The position numbers and the translations under genes are program-made. From Liolophura sinensis (lineage: Eukaryota > Mollusca > Polyplacophora > Chitonida > Chitonidae): a DNA stretch of 64,000 nucleotides. How positions within the stretch are numbered: the stretch's first letter is position 1; the number at the start of each line of letters is the position of its first letter. Below, in pieces: positions 52,201 to 60,900 of this stretch. Under the pieces are notes generated by a model. The model did not search any database. It worked only from the letters and a program-made list of their open reading frames with translations, and had not been told where the DNA came from. Location of the stretch: positions 806,001 to 870,000 of the forward strand of contig NC_088300.1 of assembly GCF_032854445.1 (NCBI RefSeq), given 5' to 3'.

Positions 52201-53890
52201 CATATGCGTGAGATACACTATGAAAATGGCGACCACCAAGGAGACCCATGAGGCAGAAAATAAGTCATCAATATTTGGAGGCTTAGCCTGAACTTGTATG
52301 ACCTCTCTTGGAAGGCACAGATAAAGCATATGATATACATTGTTATGAAAGAGAGGGCTACAATTAGAACAAATTGTTATGTTTGTCTATCTTTTCACTG
52401 AATAGGGGTATAAAGTGAAAATTTGAACATTAGGACAAGAAAATTTTCCAAGAAACCTTAAAATTTCGAAAGGAGAGACAGCTTAGGTATATTAGACATT
52501 GTATCAATGACCATGTACAAGAGCCCACCATCATAAACAGGTCACATGATGTCACGTTGCTAAGTATCTGCTCACAGTTGCCAGTCGTACGTGCACCGAA
52601 TCTCATCAGAAGCTGCCAGTTGCTCACAATCGTAAGGTTTTGTCAAACTTTTTGACGTAAGTTCAACTGTGTTGAGTTGTACCCAGTTGCTTACGATCAC
52701 AAGTGGACCTACGCTCTGCTTTAAATACTTGCATACATTAAACAAAAGTTACTGCTCATCTGCAGATTGTTGACTTTTGGCCAATAATCAATTTTCATTC
52801 AAGACATTCATTACTCACTGGAGATAATCGGTTGCATGCTGTTGTTGTTGTAGATTCCTCAGATGATGAGGGTGAAGTCATTACTCACTGGAGATAATCG
52901 GTTGCATGCTGTTGTTGTTGTAGATTCCTCAGATGATGAGGGTGAAGTCATTACTCACTGGAGATAATCGGTTGCATGCTGTTGTTGTAGATTCCTCAGA
53001 TGATGAGGGTGAAGTCATTACTCACTGGAGATAATCGGTTGCATGCTGTTGTTGTTGTAGATTCCTCAGATGATGAGGGTGAAGTCATTACTCACTGGAG
53101 ATAATCGGTTGCATGCTGTTGTTGTTGTAGATTCCTCAGATGATGAGGGTGAAGTAGCGCTTGATGACCTGATGGCCATTCATTCAGAATCTGAGGTAAG
53201 CCTCACAAGGTTTTTACAAAAGTTCACTGCTGTTTATCCAGTGTTTATTTCCTGGCTCTTCTTCATCTCTGTTCTATATACATGTTTTGTTGAGCATGTC
53301 CTTGAACACCGGTGTACACTATATGACGTAAAATTTTGCCCACAAAGTTCATTTTTAGAGGCAAATAAATGTGGGGAAATATTATTTCTGGTGCTGAGAC
53401 TTTTCCAGGTGAATATCATTCTGTGCCCCATGCAATCCTCAAAACTTTTTCTAAACTCAAATAGAACTCATTTGAGTTAGTCATGGACGAAAACTGAAAT
53501 AGAACTCATTTGAGTTAGTCATGGACGAAATTTTTGATCATTTAGTGTATTTATGATTTGGTTAGGTGGGGGTGGGGTGGGGCGGGGGCGGGGGGCGAAG
53601 TAGTAACTGTTTTTTCTGCTTATCTTGCATCAGTGTGGAACCTGGTATCTCTACCTTTAGGTCATGGTTGTGCAAGTTCATATTCAAATCCATTCTCATC
53701 ACCGTCTGTAGGAAAACAAAGTTACTGGACTTGGCACAATTCTTGGATTGTATCCCAGTTGGTCTTAGTTGGTATACTCAAGATAACTAACTTCTGGTTC
53801 TCACAGGATAACTGGGAGGACCTGTCTGATATGGAAGCTGTAGATGGCGGTGACGATAATGGCAAAGACATGGAGGAGGAGGATGACTGA
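34260..53890 (+). CDS. WDR43: WD repeat protein 43 (UTP5, small-subunit processome / t-UTP), complete
   Basis: A nucleolar protein needed for pre-18S rRNA processing and Pol I transcription. Seventeen coding exons: 34260-34445, 36156-36296, 36689-36810, 37128-37242, 37722-37858, 38090-38192, 39390-39454, 39864-40035, 41001-41084, 44966-45094, 49255-49392, 49630-49748, 50254-50317, 50786-50899, 51541-51607, 53131-53195, 53807-53890. Total 1905 nt, 634 residues plus stop; human has 677. An N-terminal WD40 propeller (SADGVIKIWE, SNDHHITQWDV, SAGRSIKLWN, LSAALNDRLINVW) is followed by a basic linker (KRKKRKPS). A Utp12 domain spans exons 11-14 (ALLLTQGLQSQDKL to GKLNLVLSQ). The acidic tail has SSDDEGE and DNWEDLSDME, ending MEEEDD. 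ATGs at 34260 and 34263 are both possible starts. Exon 8's donor is the weaker gtcagt. Introns hold many minisatellites. Confidence 0.95.
35525..35740 (+). mobile_element. Second SINE family, degenerate copy
   Basis: tRNA-like front (agagttggttaataccggct and a box-B-like ggtcaatcctgg), then cttgcctggcattcagcatg and gtgcagcaactggatgag, which matches the element at 9370-9745 in reverse. It lies in WDR43 intron 1. Confidence 0.55.
35880..36085 (+). mobile_element. Very worn SINE-like remnants
   Basis: Pieces such as ttgatggctttctcgaggca, cggttttctcctcccattaa, gttcttgagcaacaatcaat and later gaaaaattctggagtatggc follow the order of the main SINE body and tail. Weak similarity only. Confidence 0.35.
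36803..36890 (+). repeat. Three-copy repeat containing the WDR43 exon 3 donor
   Basis: The true junction aaaca|gtgagtgctttgctac (exon ends 36810) is followed by two further copies, ...acagta|gtgagtgcttt at about 36842 and ...caaaca|gtgagtgcttc at about 36870, with units of 28-31 bp. All three have a GTGAGT donor. Confidence 0.85.
38270..38612. repeat. 57-bp repeat, six copies, WDR43 intron 6
   Basis: Unit ctgttcatatttctctctgg, gaactgccgattttgatgtt, tgctgtcagataatgtc. Nineteen codons long, so it is open in frame on both strands (for example SKHQNRQFPERNMNR on minus). It begins about 75 bp after the exon 6 donor. Confidence 0.92.
38645..39342 (+). repeat. 22-bp minisatellite with a GGTAAGG motif in every unit, WDR43 intron 6
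   Basis: About 32 copies of ggtaaggtgatcagtattga plus ct. Each has (t/g)g|gtaagg, a near-consensus 5' splice site in the sense strand. The array ends 48 bp before the exon 7 acceptor. Confidence 0.93.
40612..40690. repeat. 21-bp repeat, four copies, WDR43 intron 8
   Basis: Unit gtctgtacaccacatgcacc plus a. Confidence 0.9.
40742..40838 (+). mobile_element. SINE tail remnant
   Basis: tttttttccatccataaggc, ttgaaatattcttgtgtaag and ataaaacaacaatcaga match the 3' part of the main SINE. Confidence 0.5.
41115..41830. repeat. 40-bp minisatellite, WDR43 intron 9
   Basis: About 18 copies of ctgtcatttcatcacacctt, catggcccatgcaaactgac. It begins about 30 bp after the donor of exon 9. Confidence 0.92.
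41995..44670. repeat. 34-bp minisatellite, about 79 copies, WDR43 intron 9
   Basis: Unit agtgcacaaacattggcata, gtggacatgatagt. The largest array in the window at 2.7 kb. With no stop in any minus-strand frame of the unit and a length not divisible by three, the minus strand stays open for over 500 codons with a 34-residue period. This is a property of the repeat, not evidence of a gene. Confidence 0.95.
45110..45925. repeat. 44-bp minisatellite, WDR43 intron 10
   Basis: About 18 copies of tgctgttataggaactactg, ctgccctcaagagtgtagta, acac/atgc. It starts about 15 bp after the donor of exon 10. Confidence 0.93.
47465..47835 (-). pseudogene. THAP-domain protein relic, antisense in WDR43 intron 10
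   Basis: Reading from the ATG at 47835: MSRLYVAARCYNSTADSVHL, then KWPNDEKAAK, then an A-tract of about 23 bases (47724-47746 on the map). The frame beyond the tract continues as WTKSVKNTQV... SKWLLLCSAHF, then FEELNSVAKA and SAVLRKKF, stop at 47465. The spacing of A-x-x-C, W, C-S-A-H-F and the closing AV..F block follows the THAP zinc-finger pattern (C2CH DNA-binding domain, related to the P-element transposase domain). Three faults argue for decay: the A-tract breaks the frame, the first zinc Cys position appears to be Tyr, and the usual AVPTxF end is AVLRKKF. It could instead be a live gene with an assembly error in the homopolymer. Confidence 0.65.
49251..49254 (+). promoter_or_regulatory. 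WDR43: NAGNAG tandem acceptor at WDR43 exon 11
   Basis: The sequence ttctgttagcag|atgaca has AG at 49250-49251 and again at 49253-49254. Using the first would add one Gln codon before MTMEDR without changing frame. Confidence 0.6.
51442..51540 (+). repeat. 33-bp repeat of the WDR43 exon 15 acceptor region, three copies
   Basis: Unit ttgtggttggtttccagtct, ggtaatgtttcag. The third copy ends in the true acceptor at 51540. Earlier copies end in the same tttcag at 51474 and 51507. From either, reading stays in frame without a stop and would add one or two LWLVSSLVMFQ peptides before IKSQDQ. Confidence 0.9.
51648..51886 (+). mobile_element. SINE, near full length, diverged
   Basis: Head gggacctctgtggccgaggg, body cttcctctccagccgtgtgg and tgtggatggtcgtgggcttc, tail gaaatattcttgagtatggc, gtaatacaccagtcag. 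It lies in WDR43 intron 15, 40 bp after the donor. Confidence 0.85.
52808..53158 (+). repeat. 70-bp repeat of the WDR43 exon 16 acceptor and exon start, five acceptors
   Basis: Acceptors gttgttgtag end at 52853, 52923, 52990, 53060 and 53130 (the last is the true one). Each is followed by the same first 24 bp of the exon (attcctcagatgatgagggt gaag). In the four upstream copies this runs into tcattactcactggagataa, giving an in-frame stop after SSDDEGEVITHWR. The true copy continues gtagcgcttgatgacc. One unit is 67 bp because one gtt is missing. Confidence 0.93.
53325..53550 (+). repeat. Degenerate relative of the MITE-like element at 17183
   Basis: Shared pieces in the same order: catttttagaggcaaataaatg, aatattatttctggtgctga, ttttccag, agtcatggacgaaa and atcatttag. 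The ends have lost the inverted repeat. A 38-bp piece with aatagaactcatttgagtta is duplicated at 53459-53530. It lies in WDR43 intron 16. Confidence 0.65.
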
Positions 53891-54481
53891 GATGCGAGCT
53901 GTTAGCCTGTGGGTATAGAGGATTTGCTTCCTTCACATCTGTATCAGACTGTCTCAGTGTAAAATACGCTCATGCTTAGGCTGAGAACCAAAAGGGAAGT
54001 AAATGGCGTTTATCCTCAAAATGGCAGCCATTGCTCTCAAGCCTGCAGGCATGTGGCTAGATGCTAAAGTTAAGGTTAACGCCATACATTTGCCTGGACG
54101 GATGAGGCCTGCGATTTACATGTTAGTGTGGCTTGGCATAAAAGCTGTGCAGGCAGATTCCAGGGGTATAGGTGTGAAGACTCCCAACACCAGGCATCTG
54201 GCACATGGTGTGTAGAGGCACTCAGGAAGAGCAACGGAAGCATACCCCTGCGTTACCTGCAGTCTGGGTTAAAGTACTCGTGCACAGACCCAGATGCAAT
54301 CTGTAGGATTCAACATTGTGTCCAACGGTTACCTGAAGGTAGAGCTGTATGCTGGAGTGCTGGAGCGCTGGTCACGTAGTGGCATACTGCTGTTACAAAT
54401 GGATTGAACGTTATGCCGCAGTGTAAATCTGTAACAGGATTTGCATGGTGAAGTACAGGCAGCCTGTTCGTGGATGGCCAG

Positions 54482-54487
54482 AATAAA
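54482..54487 (+). terminator. WDR43: Probable WDR43 polyadenylation signal
   Basis: AATAAA about 590 bp after the stop codon, followed by a GT-rich stretch near 54530. It is the first canonical hexamer I see after 53890 on this strand. Confidence 0.55.
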
Positions 54488-55635
54488 GCGTTGTAAATCA
54501 GCGTGCCACATGTACAGCATGACCACAGTAATCGTGTGTCATCTCATTAACCCTAACCCAGAGTCCTAAATATCATGCCATTTTGTTGAATAGCCTTCAG
54601 AAATTCAGCTGAAATTTTCACACCAGAATTACTCTCTCCACTTTAAAAAAAAGTGTTGATGTGATAAATGGTCATTTTGTACTGTTGATGGGGGGAGGAT
54701 GGCAGTTGCGTCTGCACCCTGGTTCAGAGGTTGTGTTACAAAGGAATGGAACAGTTGTTGCACTGCCTGTCAGTATAGGGTTATACTTCTGAGTTATGAA
54801 AGCAGTTTAACTCGAGGGTAATGTGAAGAATTGCAGCCAGGTGGTCTTTGCAAGATGCCTGACTGGAAATATTCTTGCTTTCTGATCATTATTCTGTCTT
54901 CAAATGCAGATGGCTGAACATGCCAGTTTACCACCATTGTAGCAGGGCTTGGAGTATGAATTCTAGTAAATCTGTGAAATATTAGAGGACAGCATGTAGC
55001 TGCAGTATATGCCAGACTTTGTGATGACCTCTGGTGGCTAATTTTTGTATAGATATTAAAGAGATCAGATTCTGAAATATGTAAATGGATTGATTTAATC
55101 TGGTTTGACATCTTTTTGTTGTAAGCCCTTAAAATGAAGTCTATTGAAAACAAACAAACTCTGTTGCTGATAAGGCTTTAACACTACCAGCGTTTTCTCC
55201 AGACATGGTCGTTCAAGCAAGCATGTTTAGTTCTTAACGCATATTGGCAAGATACAAAGATTGTTCCAGGTGGGGATGTGTTTGTATTTATCAAACTTTG
55301 CAAAACTTGATACCGTTATTCAGAGAAATATACTTGCATGTAAAGATATGGTCTTCAATCCAAAATAATTACTACACAACCACTGGTTTTCTTCATTAAA
55401 TGCAAAAGTTGAACGTTTTATTACACTGATGTTTATTTTGAACATACAATTAAATAAAAGCTGTACACGTTGAGGAAGGATAAATATCTTATTTCGACCA
55501 TGAATCATGTTATTTTATTACATGGGTAAAAATCCTATGTAGCAGACATTTTACCATGATTAAAATGGCATATATAAATACATATAAAATGCGTGTTTTT
55601 TTGTCTCTGTGTCTGACACCAGGATGTCACATCTT

Positions 55636-55850
55636 GGTTATTGGTCCAGTTCTTCACCCGTATAATGCAAAGCAAACTTCCTGTTTGTTGAAATCAGTGT
55701 CTTCATACGTGCACTTAGTCTGACATCTGTTGAAACAACTCCAAAAACATATGAGGGCTGAAAGCAAATAGCCAAGTTGCCATTTTCTGTACTCCAGTTA
55801 AAGACAGTGGTTTCCTGGACTGCTCTTAGGCCATCAGAAGTCACCCACTG
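55636..55850 (-). CDS. Unrecognised exon-like open block
   Basis: On the minus strand, after a possible acceptor (cttatgtcag), the frame reads WVTSDGLRAVQETTVFNW, then NGNLAICFQPSYVFGVV, RLSARMKTLISTNRKF and ALHYTGEELDQ, stop near 55638. Its composition looks protein-like, unlike the repeat-derived frames nearby, but I cannot assign it to a family or find partner exons before the WDHD1 stop at 57909. It could be the last exon of a small gene, a retained fragment or chance. Confidence 0.3.
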
Positions 55851-55919
55851 ACATAAGAATTGCACTCCCTACTTTAATGAGATGCAAAATCCTGCTTGTC
55901 AAGGAGTCTGGGAACAAAA

Positions 55920-56035
55920 GAATCTGACAACATGCAAATCTCTGTATGAAGCATGAATCTAGAATCTGACAACATGCAAATCTCTGTATGAATCTAGAAT
56001 TTGACAACATGCAAATCTCTGTATAAAGCATGCAT
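55920..56035. repeat. Short tandem repeat, three copies
   Basis: Unit agaatctgacaacatgcaaa, tctctgtatgaa(gcatgaatct). Confidence 0.8.
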
Positions 56036-56377
56036 TTGCATAACATAAATGTCACACTTTACTACAGCTCTCTTCCTGATGATAACCATGTGTTCAGATT
56101 GACAGGAATTTTCAAATGTTATGCACAGATAGTTTTCAGCACAGATAATTTTGAGCACACATTGAACTATATTGTTTTTTTTTCTGTCGGATAAGCATTA
56201 TCCTGATAATTTGACTCAGTAAGCCACATGCTGTAGTTTGAGAACACTATCTTCTGAGCGCTCTGAACAAATTAATAACAGCGATAATGGCTTCTGGAAC
56301 AATAAAATTGATATCTAAAGTACAATATCTGAAAGAGTTCAAAAACAATACTGAGCTAGTTGAAGCACAAATAGTAG

Positions 56378-56662
56378 CCTGAATTAGATGTCTCTTGTGA
56401 GGAGAGCCAGATGTGGATGTAGCAGCCTGAATTAGATGTCTCTTGTGAGGAGAGCCAGATGTGGATGTAGCAGCCTGAATTATATGTCTCTTGTGAGGAG
56501 AGCCAGATGTGGATGTAGCAGCCTGAATTAGATGTCTCTTGTGAGGAGAGCCAGATGTGGATGTAGCAGCCTGAATTAGATGTCTCTTGTGAGGAGAGCC
56601 AGATGTGGATGTAGCAGCCTGAATTAGATGTCTCTTGTGAGGAGAGCCAGATGTGGATGCAC
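56378..56662. repeat. 48-bp repeat, six copies
   Basis: Unit agcctgaattagatgtctct, tgtgaggagagccagatgtg, gatgtagc; copies almost identical, hence young. Confidence 0.93.
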
Positions 56663-56899
56663 AATAATTGTACTCAGCAATTCTAATGTAATTGTATTTA
56701 ACTACAATACCGAATAATTAAACACAGAAAAGTAATCATGTATTTTCAACAAGTATGGTTACAATTTCAAGTAAGTTATCTGTTCCCAGCAGTGAGATGT
56801 TGTCTATTTGCAGAGGACACACATATAGTACATGTAGTGGGCAACCAGTAAAAATTACTACGGCACTGTAACTGTTATTCTGTGAACAGCCTACAGAAG

Positions 56900-57580
56900 C
56901 TGGAAGTCTCTTTCCCATGTACCATACATCCGTCATTGGAAGTCTGGGTTTCCCATGTACCATGCATCCGTCATTGGAAGTCTGGGTTTCCCATGTACCA
57001 TACATCCGTCATTGGAAGTCTGGGTTTTTCCCATGTACCACCATCCGTCATTGGAAGTCTGGGTTTACCATTTACCATAAATCCGTCATTGGAAGTCTGG
57101 CTTTCCCATGTACCATACATCCGTCATTGGAAGTCTGGCTTTCCCATGTGCCGTACATCCGTCATTGGAAGTCTGGCTTTCCCATGTGTCGTACATCCGT
57201 CATTGGAAGTCTGGCTTTCCCATGTGCCATACATCCGTCATTGGAAGTCTGGCTTTCCCATGTACCATACATCCGTCATTGGAAGTCTGGCTTTCCCATG
57301 TACCATACATCCGTCATTGGAAGTCTGGCTTTCCCATGTACCATACATCCATCATTGGAAGTCTGGCTTTCCCATGTACCATACATCCGTCATTGAAGTC
57401 TGGCTTTCCCATGTACCATACATCCATCATTGGAAGTCTGGGTTTCCCATGTACCATACATCCATCATTGGAAGTCTGGCTTTCCCATGTACCATACATC
57501 CATCATTGGAAGTCTGGCTTTCCCATGTACCATACATCCATCATTGGAAGTCTGGGTTTCCCATGTACCATACATCAGTC
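56900..57580. repeat. 39-bp minisatellite, about 18 copies, downstream of WDHD1
   Basis: Unit tgtaccatacatccgtcatt, ggaagtctggctttcccat. One copy lacks a base near 57394. Thirteen-codon units give open frames on both strands. It ends about 330 bp below the WDHD1 stop and may be in its 3' UTR. Confidence 0.93.
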
Positions 57581-57908
57581 GTGTTACTGACTGTATTTCA
57601 TGCTACACATCTCCGGCTACCCTATTTCTGCAACCTTGAGGAACAACTTTCAATGCAGTTGTGATTATGGTGTTTATACTGAGTAAGTAAGCCTACACAA
57701 GGACTTCACACGGAGTATAATTACATATGTCAGTTCAGGCAGAGTAATGATCTCAACATATGCTTAGAACACCAGGTGAACGTGTGCTATGGTTAAAAAA
57801 AAGGTACATTAAATTTCTCACAGATGATGTGGAAGCACACAACATAAAATTACCAACAGGTACATGTGAGCGAAAAACTCAAATAATGGTGAGTACATGC
57901 ATGTCCTA

Positions 57909-60900
57909 TCATTCAAGCTTACTGAAGGCAAAATTTGCTAGTTTAGAGTTTGTAGACTGTGACAGAGGGTTCTTTGTCTTCTCTGCTGTTTCTGTAGTTT
58001 TTGACTTCTTCTGTGAGACTTCCTGTGGTGTGAGACATGGTTCAGCGTGTCTCTTTCGCTTTTTATCTGTGTCACTTTCTACTTCACCACGGGACTTCTT
58101 CAGCCAAACCTGTCAATATAAATCCATCAGATCTAATATTATTACCCGTTTCAGACAGAACAAAAACTGCAGCACATATCCATTGAGCAATAGTAAGACT
58201 TGACCCTGTGCTTTGATATTCTAATGTCCGCCTAAAACAGTAGTTGTTACCTCAGAGCCAGTCCAACACAGATCTGTCTGTAACATAGCTTCAGATGTAA
58301 CACAGATTTTGTCATTCTGGTTACTTGATGATGATGTCTGACAATCTAGCCACCATATTTATAGTATTGCCTGCTATGCCATGTCAATGTCACCAAATAT
58401 ACATATAATGGGACACCAAATCCCAGTATACTGACCGCAGACCGAGTGTCAAGACAGGTAAGTATCAAGAATGTGAAGATAGATTAGAACAGCCTGCTTG
58501 TACAAAACTGGTTTGAGATTTAACTTTAAGCCAACTTGTTAATTTTTCACCTAGCTGAAACGAAATTGTGTACTAGTACATTAAATATGAACTAAAACTG
58601 CTGCTCTTATACTTTGACTTTGAAGAAAGGCATTGGCTGCTGAGTTTGGGTACAATTTTAAGTATAAAATATGACTTAATACCAGTATTGGCGTTTTCAA
58701 ACAACTGGGCCCATGTCTCTAACAAGATTTATCACATAAACTATGTGCACAAGGGCTTATTTTAGAAAACTAAACATTCACTGTGATACAATAAATTTCT
58801 GCAGTCTACCTGTCGTTCCTCCTTTGGCAACTCCCTGAACTTCTCTGCAGCCATGGTTTGCAGCTCCTCTGCTGACAGCTCAGGGTGTTCCTCGGAGATG
58901 TCAGTCTGGTTCTCCTGAAACCACAGCTGATAAGCTGTCCTGCAGAATGAGGAGACAAACAATGTATGAACATACACATAATAACAATAATAATGTCTTT
59001 ATTTATCGAAGGTAGCTGGGTCAATTTACAATGAAACAGTTGTTCCCCAAGGCCTTCACAGACAACATACAGAAAAAAATGTAGTTTAGAGTCCAATCAA
59101 AAATATAGATCAATATATATAAAACAAGATAAAGCATCATGTAGTAACATAAGTAGAATGAACAACTCAGAATAGCACAGAACAGACACAATGAACATGA
59201 ACTGAAGGAAACTCAAGACACAGTGATTACAAGTCTGGAAATAGGTGCCTGGTATTTTTGAGAACACCCCTTCAGAGAAAGTGGGAGAAAGAAACAACAG
59301 TATTCAGTTATCTTAATTCCATCTGGTTATGTATTCACTCAAGCATGACAACAGGTTCTTGTTTATACAGTTTTAAACCAGCACTATGGAAAATGTGGGC
59401 ACATTGTCCATGTTATATAATACTAAAACAATCTTACTTTATAGTAAGTAAGGATAGTAGACCATGGACAATGGGGGCCCGCTTTAGAGACCATGGATAA
59501 TGTGGGCCCACTATAGAGACCATGGACAATGGGGGCCCGCTTTAGAGACCATGGATAATGTGGGCCACTATAGAGACCATGGACAATGGGGGCCCGCTTT
59601 AGAGACCATGGATAATGTGGGCCCACTATAGAGACCATGGACAATGGGGGCCCGCTTTAGAGACCATGGATAATGTGGGCCCACTATAGAGACCATGGAC
59701 AATGGGGGCCCACAACAGGAACATATAACCATGAACATGTAACCAGGAACACTCCAACTTTACTGACACTCCTTTTAACTCTGGGTGAATTTTCTCAAAT
59801 CAACAATAATGAAAGATTAGCAGGACAGATTGGCAGAAAGAACTGAGATGAACAGTCCAAATTATTTATCTATCTGCTGTTCAATGCCAGTCTCCAGAAT
59901 TCTTCCTTGATATGACGTCAGACACCTTTACAGGCTGATCAAATCAACGTGTCTGCACTCACTTTTTCTTCCCGGCTTCTATGGTATCACCGTTTTCTGT
60001 GGGTTTCTTATTTTCAGATGACTTTGTGGATTTGGCCTTGAACAGTTTTATTTGTGATGAAGCCTGCAGAGTACAAAGTAAAACATTCATAACAAATGCA
60101 GTTTCAAACTTAACCAGATTTATTCTATTCTTTATTCTCAATTTTAATCAGAGTAACATTTGGAAAATACTGATTCTCCATTATATCTTGATTTGCAACA
60201 TCCTTGAAAAAAGAAAGAGTAAAACCACACTTTTGATCTGATTCCAATGTACCCACTTTTTTCTTTGAATCGCTCACAGTCAATGGTAAGGTAGGACTTT
60301 TCAAGGTTTTCTTCTCCTTTGCCATGTCATCAAAGACTTTGGATCCTTTGACAACTGTGTGTGTCTTCTGAGGTGTGGACACCTGAAAAAGGCAATAAAG
60401 CAAAGTCTGACATCCATTCTGCTCCTAGGATTCTCAAAGTTCTCTTGTCATCACTTCTACAATGTTTAAAAACTTGTCATAAACACTGATAAACTTTCAG
60501 GTCTTGTAGAATATTTTTCAAGAAATTTCTTCCAAAAGCCTCACCTTCAGTGCATGTGTGAAGTGGAGCTGATGATATTGACGGTGATGTGACCTATCGT
60601 AAATGGGTTTTTCCTGAATAAGGAGGCAGCAGTAGGCTCTGAGGGCTTACTCACGGCCACTTTGGCAGTGAGACTGAGATTACCTACCTTAAATGGGTTT
60701 TTCCTGAATAAGGAGGAAGCAGTAGGCTCAGGGCTTACTCACGGTCACTTTGGCAGTGAGACTGAGATTACCTACCTTAAATGGGTTTTTCCTGAGTAAG
60801 GAGGCAGCAATAGGCTCTGAGGGCTTACTCTCGGCCACTTTGGCAGTGAGACTGAGATTACCTAAATTAAATGGGTTTTTCCTGAGTAAGGAGGCAGCAG

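Larger units (their letters stand above)
54510..57908. other. Convergent intergenic region between WDR43 and WDHD1
   Basis: Holds three arrays (55920-56035, 56378-56662, 56900-57580), an unrecognised minus-strand open exon-like block at 55636-55850, and minus-strand AATAAA hexamers (for example 55519-55514) that may end WDHD1 transcripts. Nothing else recognised. Confidence 0.4.

Noticed and set aside
56882..57664. 260-codon plus-strand frame and minus-strand counterparts
   Set aside because: 39-bp repeat artefact downstream of WDHD1.
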